DNA of 64,000 nt, taken from Sphingomonadaceae bacterium (GTDB lineage Bacteria; Pseudomonadota; Alphaproteobacteria; Sphingomonadales; Sphingomonadaceae). Both the position numbers and the translations under genes were made by a program. The stretch lies in the NCBI GenBank assembly GCA_025056155.1, contig JANWWL010000006.1:62001-126000 (forward strand), in the 5' to 3' direction. Shown here in pieces: positions 54,588 to 63,553 of this stretch (positions within the stretch are counted from its first letter, which is position 1; every line of letters starts with the position of its first letter). A model generated the notes under the pieces. The model worked only from the letters and a program-made list of their open reading frames with translations, did not search any database and was not told where the DNA came from.

Positions 54588-55175
54588 TCAGCGCGTCAAT
54601 CCGTCGGGCAACCGCACCATGTCGTCCGCGGGCCAAGGCCGCTGGAACGCCCGCGCCTCGGCACCCAGCAGCCACGCCTCCCCGTCCCCCTCGCCCAAGA
54701 TCACCGGCATCGCCTGGGGATGCACCTCGGCCACGACGGCGTTGGCCGGACAGGTGAGGAAGGCGAACCGCGGGCCGTCGGGCCCCGGCCACCACAGGCC
54801 GGCGAAGGCGAACAGCGCAGACGAGCGCAGCGCAACCCAATGGCGGCGCTTGCGCCCCGTGGCGGGATCGGGCGCCCGGCTCCACTCGGCGAACGCCGAC
54901 GCCGGGACGAGACAGCGACGGTCCTTCCCCAGCAGCGGGCGCCAGAAGGGGCTCGAGAGGTTGCGCACGTTGGTCACGGGCTTCGCCAGCCCGGCGGGCG
55001 GGGGAATCCCCCACCGCATCAGCCGAAGCCCACGCCCGGCCGCATCCGCCACCACCACCGGGGCAAGCCGGCCGGGGTAGACGTCGGCCGACCACCCTTC
55101 ATCCGGGCCGCCCACCACCCGGAACCACGACCGCACCGCTTGCCCGGGTGTCGACAGCCGGTAGAGGTTGCACAT
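54588..55175 (-). CDS. SOS response-associated peptidase (SRAP/YedK/HMCES family)
   Basis: MCNLYRLST N-terminus with Cys2, LRLMRWGIPPP, NVRNLSSPFWRPLL, RCLVPASAFAEW, HPQAMPVIL. Confidence 0.95.
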   Translation of the reverse strand: MCNLYRLSTPGQAVRSWFRVVGGPDEGWSADVYPGRLAPVVVADAAGRGLRLMRWGIPPPAGLAKPVTNVRNLSSPFWRPLLGKDRRCLVPASAFAEWSRAPDPATGRKRRHWVALRSSALFAFAGLWWPGPDGPRFAFLTCPANAVVAEVHPQAMPVILGEGDGEAWLLGAEARAFQRPWPADDMVRLPDGLTR

Positions 55176-55184
55176 GGGGCGACC

Positions 55185-57443
55185 ATGGCGGGCGGTGGCG
55201 GGCGACGACAAGGACCTTTGGCGCACGGCCCGGCCTGGCTTGCCGTTCTGGCGTTGACGGCCGCGCCGACCCCGGCGGCCGAGCTCACCTTGGAGCGGCT
55301 CTTCGCCCCACCGCCGCTTGCCGGCGCCCTGCCGCGCGCGCTCGCCCTGTCGCCCGACGGACGCCACCTGGGCTTCCTCAAGCCCCGGTCAGAGGACCCG
55401 TTGCGCCACGACCTTTGGGTCATGGACACGACGAGCGGGGCCCAGCGGCTGGAAGTGGACAGCCTGGCGCTGTCGCCGCAGCCGGGCGAGCTCTCGGAAG
55501 CCGAGCTGCAGCGCCGCGAGCGGGCCCGCCTGGCGAGCGCGCGCGGGCTCGTCGAATGGCGCTGGGCGCCGGACGGTCGGGCTGTCCTCGTGCCACTGGA
55601 CGGCGACCTGTGGTGGAAGCCCCTGGGGGGCCCCGCCCGCCGGCTGACCGCAACGGCCGAGAGCGAGCTCGACCCCCGCGTCTCGCCTGACGGACGCCTC
55701 GTGTCGTTCGTGCGCGGGCCCAACCTGTTCGCCATCGACCTGGCGACGGGGGCCGAGCGCGCGATCACGACCGAAGGCGGCGGCACGGTGAGCTATGGCG
55801 TGGCCGAATTCGTGGCCCAGGAAGAGATGAAGCGGATGACGGGTCAATGGTGGGCGCCCGATTCCCGCAAGCTGGCCGTGGCCCGGGTCGACGAGGGCCC
55901 CGTCGCCGTCGCCGTGCGGGCGGCCATCGGCGCGGCCGGCACTCGGCTGGTGGAGCAGCGCTATCCGTTCGCCGGAACGGCGAACGCGGCGGTAACGCTC
56001 GAAATCCGCCACCTCGACGGCCGCCCGCCCGTGCCCGTCGACCTGGGCCCCGAACGGGACCTCTACCTTGCCCGCGTCGACTGGCTGTCTCCCGATCGGC
56101 TGGTCGTCCAGCGGCAGAGCCGCGATCAACGCACCCTGGACGTCCTCGAGGTCGATGCGGCCACCGGCGAGGTCCGGCGCCTGTTCCAGGAAACCTCGTC
56201 GGCCTGGGTCAACCTGCACGACAACCTGCGGCCGCTGGCCGACGGCCGCCGGTTCCTGTGGACGAGCGAGCGGTCGGGACGGTCCCATCTCTACCTGTGG
56301 GACGGCCGCCGACTGAAGGCGCTCACGGAGGGCGACTGGATCGTCGACGAGGTGGTGGGCCTCGACGAAGCCCGGGGCCGGGTGTTCGTGACGGGCTTCG
56401 GGGCCGACCCCCTGGAGAAGCACCTGTTTCGCGTGGCCCTGCGGGGCGGGGGACGGCCCGTGCGGCTCACTACCCCGGGCGGGAGCCACGAGGCGGTGAT
56501 GGATCGGGCGGGACAGCTTGCGTTGGTGACCCGTTCCACCCCCACCCAGCCCCCCCAGGTGGCCCTGTTGGACGGCGATGGCCGGCACCGGCTCTGGGTG
56601 GCCGAAAACCGGCTGGAGGACACGCCCTACGCCCCGTTTGCGGGCCGGCACGTAACCCCCCGGTTCGGAACCTTGGCCGCCGCCGACGGACAGCGGCTCT
56701 ACTGGCAGATGCTGGTGCCCCCGGAGCTTCGCCCCGGCCAGCGGGCGCCGGTGTTCCTCGACGTCTATGGCGGCCCGGGCGTCCAGCGCGTGCGCCGACA
56801 GTGGGGCAGCATCATCCACCAATATCTGGTGCGCAGGGGCTGGATCGTCTTCCAGTTGGACAACCGCGGATCGGCCAACCGCGGGGTGGCCTTCGAAACG
56901 GCCATCCACCGGCGCCTGGGCACGGTCGAAGTCGAGGATCAGCTGCTGGGCGTTGAGTTCTTGAAGACCCAGCCCTTCGTGGACCCTGACCGGATCGTCG
57001 TCTACGGCTGGTCGTACGGCGGCTACATGGTGCTGCGGCTGATGACCGAGGCGCCGGACGTCTTCGCGGCCGGCGTGGCCGGCGCGCCCGTCACCGACTG
57101 GCGCCTGTACGACACCCATTACACCGAACGCTACCTGGGCCATCCCGCCGTGGACCCGGCCCCTTACGAGGCCGCCGACGCGGTGGCGCGGGCGCCACGG
57201 CTTGCCCGACCGCTGCTGATCGTCCACGGCCTGGCCGACGACAACGTGGTGTTCGACCATTCCGTGCGGTGGATGGCGGCCCTGCAGCGGGCCGGCATCT
57301 CCTTCGAGACGATGGTCTATCCGGGCCAGACCCACGCCATCCGCGAGCCGGTGCTCGCCACCCACCTGTGGCGCACGATCCTCGCCTTCCTCGACCGCGC
57401 GCTTGCCCGGCCGACCGCCGCGCCGCCCGCGGCGCGCCCTTGA
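55185..57443 (+). CDS. S9 family peptidase (dipeptidyl peptidase IV-like)
   Basis: DVYGGPGVQRVRRQWG, YGWSYGGYMVLRLM (GxSxG), HGLADDNVVFDHS, YPGQTHAIREP; signal-like N-terminus. Confidence 0.93.
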   Translation: MAGGGGRRQGPLAHGPAWLAVLALTAAPTPAAELTLERLFAPPPLAGALPRALALSPDGRHLGFLKPRSEDPLRHDLWVMDTTSGAQRLEVDSLALSPQPGELSEAELQRRERARLASARGLVEWRWAPDGRAVLVPLDGDLWWKPLGGPARRLTATAESELDPRVSPDGRLVSFVRGPNLFAIDLATGAERAITTEGGGTVSYGVAEFVAQEEMKRMTGQWWAPDSRKLAVARVDEGPVAVAVRAAIGAAGTRLVEQRYPFAGTANAAVTLEIRHLDGRPPVPVDLGPERDLYLARVDWLSPDRLVVQRQSRDQRTLDVLEVDAATGEVRRLFQETSSAWVNLHDNLRPLADGRRFLWTSERSGRSHLYLWDGRRLKALTEGDWIVDEVVGLDEARGRVFVTGFGADPLEKHLFRVALRGGGRPVRLTTPGGSHEAVMDRAGQLALVTRSTPTQPPQVALLDGDGRHRLWVAENRLEDTPYAPFAGRHVTPRFGTLAAADGQRLYWQMLVPPELRPGQRAPVFLDVYGGPGVQRVRRQWGSIIHQYLVRRGWIVFQLDNRGSANRGVAFETAIHRRLGTVEVEDQLLGVEFLKTQPFVDPDRIVVYGWSYGGYMVLRLMTEAPDVFAAGVAGAPVTDWRLYDTHYTERYLGHPAVDPAPYEAADAVARAPRLARPLLIVHGLADDNVVFDHSVRWMAALQRAGISFETMVYPGQTHAIREPVLATHLWRTILAFLDRALARPTAAPPAARP

Positions 57444-57504
57444 AGGCGGACGACCGGCCGCCCAACATGGCCAACATGGAAGGCGGGTGCCCGAGGAGGA
57501 CAGC

Positions 57505-58680
57505 ATGGCCAGCGACACGTCGATCCGCCTGAAGGCACCTGAACCCGTCAAGCCCGTGGCCCCCGAAGCGGCCGCGGGCCTCGTGCCGCTGTCGGACGAA
57601 CAGAAAGCCGAGCTCGAGGCGCGGGTCGACGCCTACGTGACCGAGCTCGTCTCCCAGGATCCCCACAGCCCCGAGTTCGGGCGGCGCGCCGATGCGCTGG
57701 CCAACCTGGGTCAGGCCCAGATCGCGGAAGCGGCCAGCCAGTCCAACCGGTTCCTCGACCGGCCGGTGGGCGCCATGGACCGCGAGACCCGGGTGGGTGC
57801 GGACCTGGCCGAGCTGCGTCGCACCATCGAGGACCTGGATCCCGCCCGCCACGACGGCTGGTTTCGCCCCCGGCGGCTTCTGGGCCTCATTCCGCTCGGC
57901 ACGCGCGTGAAGGCCTATTTCGACCGCTACCGCTCGGCCCAGGCGCACATCGCGGCCATCCTGGACCGGCTGGCCGCCGCGAAGGACGAGTTGTTGCGCG
58001 ACAACGCCGCCATCGACGTCGAGCGCCGCAAACTGTGGCAAACCATGGGCCGGCTCGAGCAGATGATCCACATCGCCCGCACGCTCGACGCCCGGCTCGA
58101 GGCGAAGGCGATCGAGCTCGACGCAACCGACCCGGCCAAGGCCCGGGCGTTGCGGGAGACGGCCCTGTTCCACGTGCGTCAGCGCACGACCGACCTCCTC
58201 ACGCAGATGGCAGTCACGGTCCAGGGCTATCTCGCCCTCGATCTCGTGAAGAAGAACAACCAGGAGCTGCTGAAAGGCGTGGACCGCGCCTCGACGACGA
58301 CGGTGGCGGCCCTGCGCACCGCCGTGACGGTGGCCCAGGCCCTGGGCGGCCAGAAGCTGGTGCTGGACCAGATCGGCGCGCTCAACGCCACCACGGCGGC
58401 CGTCATCGAGGAGACGGGCCGGCTGCTCAAGGAACAGACGGGCGAGATCCATCGGCAGGCGGCCGCCGCGACGATCCCCTTGGAGACTCTCAAGACCGCC
58501 TTCGCCAACATCTATGCCACCATGGATTCGATCGAGGGCTTCAAGACCCAGGCGCTGGCCGCGATGCAGCAGACGGTGGACGCCCTGGCCCAGGAGGTCG
58601 AGAAGTCCCGGGGCTACATCGCCAGGGCCGAAGGGGCGGACCGGGCGACCGCCGAGCCCCTGATGCTCCTCGACGGCTGA
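57505..58680 (+). CDS. Toxic anion resistance protein, TelA family
   Basis: DRYRSAQAHIAAILDRLAAAKDELLRDNAAIDVER, QMAVTVQGYLALDLVKKNNQELLKGVDRASTTTVAALRTAVTVAQAL. Confidence 0.92.
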   Translation: MASDTSIRLKAPEPVKPVAPEAAAGLVPLSDEQKAELEARVDAYVTELVSQDPHSPEFGRRADALANLGQAQIAEAASQSNRFLDRPVGAMDRETRVGADLAELRRTIEDLDPARHDGWFRPRRLLGLIPLGTRVKAYFDRYRSAQAHIAAILDRLAAAKDELLRDNAAIDVERRKLWQTMGRLEQMIHIARTLDARLEAKAIELDATDPAKARALRETALFHVRQRTTDLLTQMAVTVQGYLALDLVKKNNQELLKGVDRASTTTVAALRTAVTVAQALGGQKLVLDQIGALNATTAAVIEETGRLLKEQTGEIHRQAAAATIPLETLKTAFANIYATMDSIEGFKTQALAAMQQTVDALAQEVEKSRGYIARAEGADRATAEPLMLLDG

Positions 58681-59393
58681 TGCCCCTCGACACGCGAGAC
58701 CTCCTGCTGTCGGCCGAGCTGTTGCTCGAGCGGCTGCGCGAGCGGCCCGAGGTGCGCGCCGTGCGCGCGCGGCGGCGCCGGCGCCGCCGCCAGTTGCTGA
58801 TGCGGCGCCTGCTGCGGGTGGCGGTCGGCATGCTGGCGATCCTGGTGGGCGTGGTCGTGCTGGCCACGCACGTGCCCTTGGGCTTCTGGGGCGTCTTGCT
58901 GCTGCCACCCCTGCTGTTGGCCGCGACCATCCTGCTGTGGCGCCACTCGGCCCCCGGCACGGCCCAGGAAGCGGCGGTGATGCCGTCGCTGCCGCTCCCC
59001 GACCTGGTCCTGAAGGTCGAGGAGCTGTTGGTGGCCCGCCGGGATGCGCTCTCGCCGCCCGCGCGCCCGGCGCTCGACCGGGTGCTGGTGGCCCTGGCCG
59101 AGCTCGAGCCCCAGCTGGCCCGGGCCGCGCCCAGCCAGGCCGAGACGGCCGAGGCGCGCCGTCTGCTGGCCGACCACCTGCCCCGGCTCCTCGACGCCTG
59201 GGCGGCGGTGCCGGCCGCCGTGCGTCGACGCCGGCCTGAGGCCGACCGCCGGCTGGCCGAAGGGCTTGAGCTGGTGGCGGGCGAGCTGTCGCGCCTCGGC
59301 ACGCGGCTGGCCGAGGCCCGGCTGGACGCGCTCGAGACCGAAGAGCGGTTCCTGAAATCCCGCTACGCCGGCCTTTCGCCCCCGGAACGCTGA
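58680..59393 (+). CDS. Membrane protein with two TM helices; possible XpaC-like TelA partner
   Basis: ATG overlaps telA-like stop by 1 bp; Arg-rich segment then LLRVAVGMLAILVGVVVLATHVPLGFWGVLLLPPLLLAATILLW and a helical C-terminus. Confidence 0.6.
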   Translation: MPLDTRDLLLSAELLLERLRERPEVRAVRARRRRRRRQLLMRRLLRVAVGMLAILVGVVVLATHVPLGFWGVLLLPPLLLAATILLWRHSAPGTAQEAAVMPSLPLPDLVLKVEELLVARRDALSPPARPALDRVLVALAELEPQLARAAPSQAETAEARRLLADHLPRLLDAWAAVPAAVRRRRPEADRRLAEGLELVAGELSRLGTRLAEARLDALETEERFLKSRYAGLSPPER

Positions 59394-59398
59394 CCTGC

Positions 59399-62191
59399 AT
59401 GAAGCTGAGGATCCTGGCCATGGCCCTTGCGCTCGCCCTGCCCCATGCGCCCGCCCGGCCCGCCCCGCCGCCGGCGCCCCTTCCCGCCCTGGTGGAGCGC
59501 GTCGAGATCCCCTTCGAAACCTTCACCCTGCGCAATGGGCTCAGGGTCGTCGTTCACACCGACCGCAAGACCCCGATGGTGGCCGTCTCGGTCTGGTATG
59601 CCGTGGGCTCGGCGGACGAGCCCGCCGGGCTCAAGGGCTTCGCCCACCTGTTCGAACATCTGATGTTCAACGGTTCGGGCGGGTGGGACGGCGAATATTT
59701 CGCACCGCTGGAAGAAGCCGGCGGCACCCAGATGAACGGGACCACCTCGTTCGACCGCACCAACTATTTCCAGAACGTACCCACCGGCGCGCTCGACCTG
59801 GCCCTGTTCCTCGAGGCCGACCGGATGGGCAACCTGCTGCCCGCCGTCACGCAGGCCAAGCTCGACAACCAACGCGCGGTGGTGCTGAACGAAAAGCGCC
59901 AGTCCGACAACCGGCCCCACGGCCTCCTGGGTTACGCGCTGTTCGCCGCCCTGTTTCCCGAAGGCCATCCCTACCGGCATCTCACGATCGGGGTGGAAGC
60001 GGACCTTAAGGCCGCCACGCTCGACGCGGTGCGCGACTGGTTCCGCACCCACTACGGCCCCGAGAACGCCGTGTTGGTGCTGGCGGGCGACATCGACGTG
60101 CCCACGGCCCGCGCCAAGGCGGAGCGCTGGTTCGGCGCGATCCCGCGCGGGCCGGGGCCGGCGCGCCCGGCGGCACCCCTGCCGCCCACGGCGGGCGTGC
60201 GCGAAACGCTCCACGACCGCGTGCCGCAGGCCCGCTTGACGATCGGCTGGACCGCCCCCGGCCTGCTCGACCGCGCCTCGACCGACCTGTCGGTCGCCCT
60301 CGCCGTGCTGGCGGGCGGCCCGTCGTCGCGGCTCCACCACGACCTCGTGCGCGAACGGCAGCTCGCGGTCGCCGTGTCGGGTTCCGTGTTGCCGCTGCGG
60401 CTCGCCTCCGCGGTCACGCTGTCGATCGACGTGAAACCGGGCGTGGATCCGGCCGTGGTCGAGCGACGGGTGGACGAGCTCTTGGCCGAGTTCCTGGCCC
60501 GAGGCCCCACGGCCGACGAAGTGCGCCGCGTGGCCACGCGCGCGGTAGCCGACCGCATCCGGGGCCTGGAACAGGTGGGAGGCTTCGGCGGCAAGGCCGT
60601 GGCGTTGGCCGAAGGGGCCCTCTACGCCGGCGATCCCGGCTTCTATCGGGTCAAGCTGCGCGAACTCGCCCGAGCCGACGCCCGCTCGGTGCAGCGGGCC
60701 GCGCGCCGCTGGTTGGCCGGCCCGGGTGCGCGCATCCTGACGCTGCCCGGCGAACGCGGCGCACGCGAACAGGCCTTGATGGCGGCCTCGGCCCGCGACA
60801 TCGCCGAACCCCAGCCGTCACCCCCTCCCGCTCCCGACCGCTCGCGCCTGCCGCCGGTGGGGCCGGCGCCCCAGCTCGACCTGCCGCCCGTCGAACGCAC
60901 CCGCCTGTCGAACGGAATCCCCGTCGTGTTCGCCCGCCGCGCGACGGTGCCCGTGGTGGAGCTGGTGGCCAGCTTCGACGCCGGCGTGGCGGCCGACCGG
61001 GCCGACCGGCCCGGCACCCAGGCCTTGATGCTCAATCTCCTGAAGGAAGGGACGACGCGCCGGTCGGGTCGCCAGATCGCCGAGGAGCTCGAAGCGCTGG
61101 GAGCACGCCTGTCGCTCTCGGCCTCGGCCGACCGCACGCGCATCGCCCTGTCGGCACTCGTGCCCAACCTCGAGGCGAGCCTCGACCTGATGGCCGACGT
61201 CATCCGCCATCCCGCCTTTGCACTCGAGGAGGTGGAGCGGATTCGCGCCATCCAGCTCGCCACCATTGCGCGCGAGGAAGCCGAGCCCATGGCCCTGGCG
61301 TCGAGGGCGCTCGCCCCGCGCGTATTCGGGCCCGAGCACCCCTACGCCCGAGCGTCCTCCGGCACGCGCGCGGGGGTCGCAGCCGTTACGCGCGACGACC
61401 TCGTGGCCTTCCACGCCGCCTGGCTCCGGCCCGAGACAATGACGCTGTTCGCCGTGGGCGACACGACGCTGGCCGAACTCGTGCCCGCACTCGAGCGGGC
61501 CTTCGGCGATTGGCGTCCGCCCTCCGGGCCCGTCGGGCGCAAGGCCTTCCCACCGCTCGTGGCGAGCCGGCCGGCCTCGATCCTGCTCGTCGATCGTCCG
61601 AACTCGGCCCAGGCCGTCCTGATGGCGGGCCTCGCCCTCCCCCTGACGGGCCGGGACGACCGGCCGGACCTCGAGGTTGCCAACGACATCCTGGGCGGCG
61701 GCTTCTTCACCTCGCGCCTCATGCTCGACCTGCGCGAGACCAAGGGGTGGTCCTATGGCGTCCGCTCGGTCCTGGTGCCGTCGGTCGCGCAGGTGCGTTT
61801 CGTCATCCCGGCCCAAGTGCAGCCCGACCGGGCGGCCGACTCGATCCGGGCCATCGCCCACCACTTGAAGGCCCTGGCCGGGCCCGAACCGCCCCGGCCT
61901 GACGAGATGACCCGCGCGGTGGAATCGGCCATCCGCTCGCTGCCCGGCGAGTTCGAAACCGCCAGCGCCGTGCTTGCGGGCCTCGAGACGCTGGCCACGC
62001 TGGGCTTGCCCGACGACCATTTCGAGACGCTGCCCGCGCGCCTCAAGGCGCTCGATGCCCAAGCGGTGAGCCGTGCGGCCGCCCTGCTCGACCCCGACCG
62101 GCTGCAATGGGTGGTGGTGGGCGAAGCGGCCACGCTGCGCGCGCCGCTCGAGGCCCTGGGCTGGCCCCTGACGGTGCGATCAACCCCTTGA
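59399..62191 (+). CDS. M16 family metallopeptidase, two M16 modules in one chain
   Basis: HLFEHLMFNGS (HxxEH) with downstream VVLNEKRQS Glu; second non-HxxEH module starting at about IPVVFARRATVPVVELVASFDAG. Confidence 0.94.
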   Translation: MKLRILAMALALALPHAPARPAPPPAPLPALVERVEIPFETFTLRNGLRVVVHTDRKTPMVAVSVWYAVGSADEPAGLKGFAHLFEHLMFNGSGGWDGEYFAPLEEAGGTQMNGTTSFDRTNYFQNVPTGALDLALFLEADRMGNLLPAVTQAKLDNQRAVVLNEKRQSDNRPHGLLGYALFAALFPEGHPYRHLTIGVEADLKAATLDAVRDWFRTHYGPENAVLVLAGDIDVPTARAKAERWFGAIPRGPGPARPAAPLPPTAGVRETLHDRVPQARLTIGWTAPGLLDRASTDLSVALAVLAGGPSSRLHHDLVRERQLAVAVSGSVLPLRLASAVTLSIDVKPGVDPAVVERRVDELLAEFLARGPTADEVRRVATRAVADRIRGLEQVGGFGGKAVALAEGALYAGDPGFYRVKLRELARADARSVQRAARRWLAGPGARILTLPGERGAREQALMAASARDIAEPQPSPPPAPDRSRLPPVGPAPQLDLPPVERTRLSNGIPVVFARRATVPVVELVASFDAGVAADRADRPGTQALMLNLLKEGTTRRSGRQIAEELEALGARLSLSASADRTRIALSALVPNLEASLDLMADVIRHPAFALEEVERIRAIQLATIAREEAEPMALASRALAPRVFGPEHPYARASSGTRAGVAAVTRDDLVAFHAAWLRPETMTLFAVGDTTLAELVPALERAFGDWRPPSGPVGRKAFPPLVASRPASILLVDRPNSAQAVLMAGLALPLTGRDDRPDLEVANDILGGGFFTSRLMLDLRETKGWSYGVRSVLVPSVAQVRFVIPAQVQPDRAADSIRAIAHHLKALAGPEPPRPDEMTRAVESAIRSLPGEFETASAVLAGLETLATLGLPDDHFETLPARLKALDAQAVSRAAALLDPDRLQWVVVGEAATLRAPLEALGWPLTVRSTP

Positions 62192-62216
62192 GATCCCCCA
62201 TGCACCTTCGCTCTTG

Positions 62217-62276
62217 CTGCGATGCAGCAGCTCCGGCTTGACCACGCTGCGATGCAGCACGGATGCAGGCGCCTGC
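62217..62276. promoter_or_regulatory. Cluster of two CTGCGATGCAG (CTGC-N3-GCAG) sites and one GCAGGCGCCTGC palindrome
   Basis: CTGCGATGCAG at 62217-62227 and 62247-62257 (30 bp apart); GCAGGCGCCTGC at 62265-62276; ATG of the next gene at 62298. Confidence 0.5.
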
Positions 62277-62297
62277 CCATCGTCGAGGAGGCTCTCC

Positions 62298-62564
62298 ATG
62301 TTTCGCGCCTTCGCTTTCGCCGCCGCCCTGGTCGTTGCGGTTCCTGCCGTCGCCCAGGAGGCGGTCGATTCCGTCCGTCCGGGCCGCGTGCTGCGGGACA
62401 CGAACGGCCAGCGCCTGGGCAAGGTGGACCGAGTGAACCCCGATGGCTCGGTGCGGATCATCTTCGAGGAACGGTTCGTGACCATTCCCGCCGACAAGCT
62501 CGCGGTGGCGGACGGACAGGCCCGCACCACGCTCACCCGCCGCGAGGTGGCTCGCCTGCGCTGA
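62298..62564 (+). CDS. Small secreted protein, PRC-barrel-like core
   Basis: 88 aa; signal peptide MFRAFAFAAALVVAVPAVAQE; GRVLRDTNGQRLGKVDRVNPDGSVRIIFEERFVTIPADKLAV. Confidence 0.65.
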   Translation: MFRAFAFAAALVVAVPAVAQEAVDSVRPGRVLRDTNGQRLGKVDRVNPDGSVRIIFEERFVTIPADKLAVADGQARTTLTRREVARLR

Positions 62565-62603
62565 CGGCTTGACCGACCGCGGCCGGCCGGGCCATTGGGC
62601 GCC

Positions 62604-63407
62604 ATGCCCGCCGCCACCGTCGTCGTCACGCGCGAAGGGCCGGTCACCGTGGTGGAGATCGACCGGCCGTCGACCCGGAACGCGGTCGACGGGCCGACGG
62701 CGCGGGCCCTCTACGAGGCGTTCCAAGCCTTCGAGGCCGATCCGGCCGCGCGGGTCGCCGTGCTGGCGGGCCGAGGGGGCACCTTCTGCGCCGGGGCAGA
62801 CCTGAAGGCCGTCGGCACGGCGCAGGGCAATCCGCTCGAGCCCTTCGCACCCGATCGCATCGGCCCCATGGGCCCCACCCGGCTCAGCCTCTCCAAGCCC
62901 GTGATCGCCGCGATCGAGGGCCATGCCGTGGCGGGTGGCCTGGAACTCGCCCTGTGGTGCGACCTGCGCGTCGTGGCCGAGGATGCGGTGCTGGGCGTGT
63001 TCTGCCGGCGCTTCGGCGTGCCCCTCATCGACGGTGGAACGGTACGGCTGGCCCGCCTGGTGGGGGAATCGCGCGCGATGGACCTGGTGCTGACGGGCCG
63101 GCCGGTCCTGGCGGCGGAAGCCCTGGCGATCGGGCTCGCCAACCGGGTGGCGCCCAAGGGTCAGGCGGGTGCCGAAGCCCTTCGGCTGGCCCAAGAGCTC
63201 GCGCAGTTTCCGCAGGCCTGTCTTAAGGCCGATCGTGCGGCGCTGAAGGGGCAGTGGGGGTTGACCGAGGCCGAGGCGATGGCCCGCGAGTTCGCAGGCG
63301 GTCTTGCCGTGATCGCAACCGGCGAGACGGCCGAGGGAGCCCGCCGTTTCGCGGCAGGCCAAGGCCGCCACGGCGCCTTCCCCTCCGCCGGCCCGCCCCG
63401 GCCCTGA
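62604..63407 (+). CDS. Crotonase / enoyl-CoA hydratase family protein
   Basis: RPSTRNAVDGPTARAL, GTFCAGADLKAV, KPVIAAIEGHAVAGGLELALWCDLRVVAEDAVLGV. Confidence 0.92.
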   Translation: MPAATVVVTREGPVTVVEIDRPSTRNAVDGPTARALYEAFQAFEADPAARVAVLAGRGGTFCAGADLKAVGTAQGNPLEPFAPDRIGPMGPTRLSLSKPVIAAIEGHAVAGGLELALWCDLRVVAEDAVLGVFCRRFGVPLIDGGTVRLARLVGESRAMDLVLTGRPVLAAEALAIGLANRVAPKGQAGAEALRLAQELAQFPQACLKADRAALKGQWGLTEAEAMAREFAGGLAVIATGETAEGARRFAAGQGRHGAFPSAGPPRP

Positions 63408-63553
63408 ACGGCCCGCCCCGCGGCCGGCAAGAGTGCGGGATGGGCCCAGGGCGCAACGGCCGGCCCATCCGGTCGGGGCCATCCGGCCGGGGGGGCGCGG
63501 CCTCCGCCACCGCCCCGCGGCCCTTGAAGGGCGCGAAGGGCCTGCCGGGCGGA

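Noticed and set aside
54285-55184. N-terminal 300 aa extension of the S9 peptidase ORF across the tRNA-Leu and SRAP gene
   Set aside because: Runs antisense through tRNA-Leu and SRAP; a signal-like N-terminus starts at 55185.
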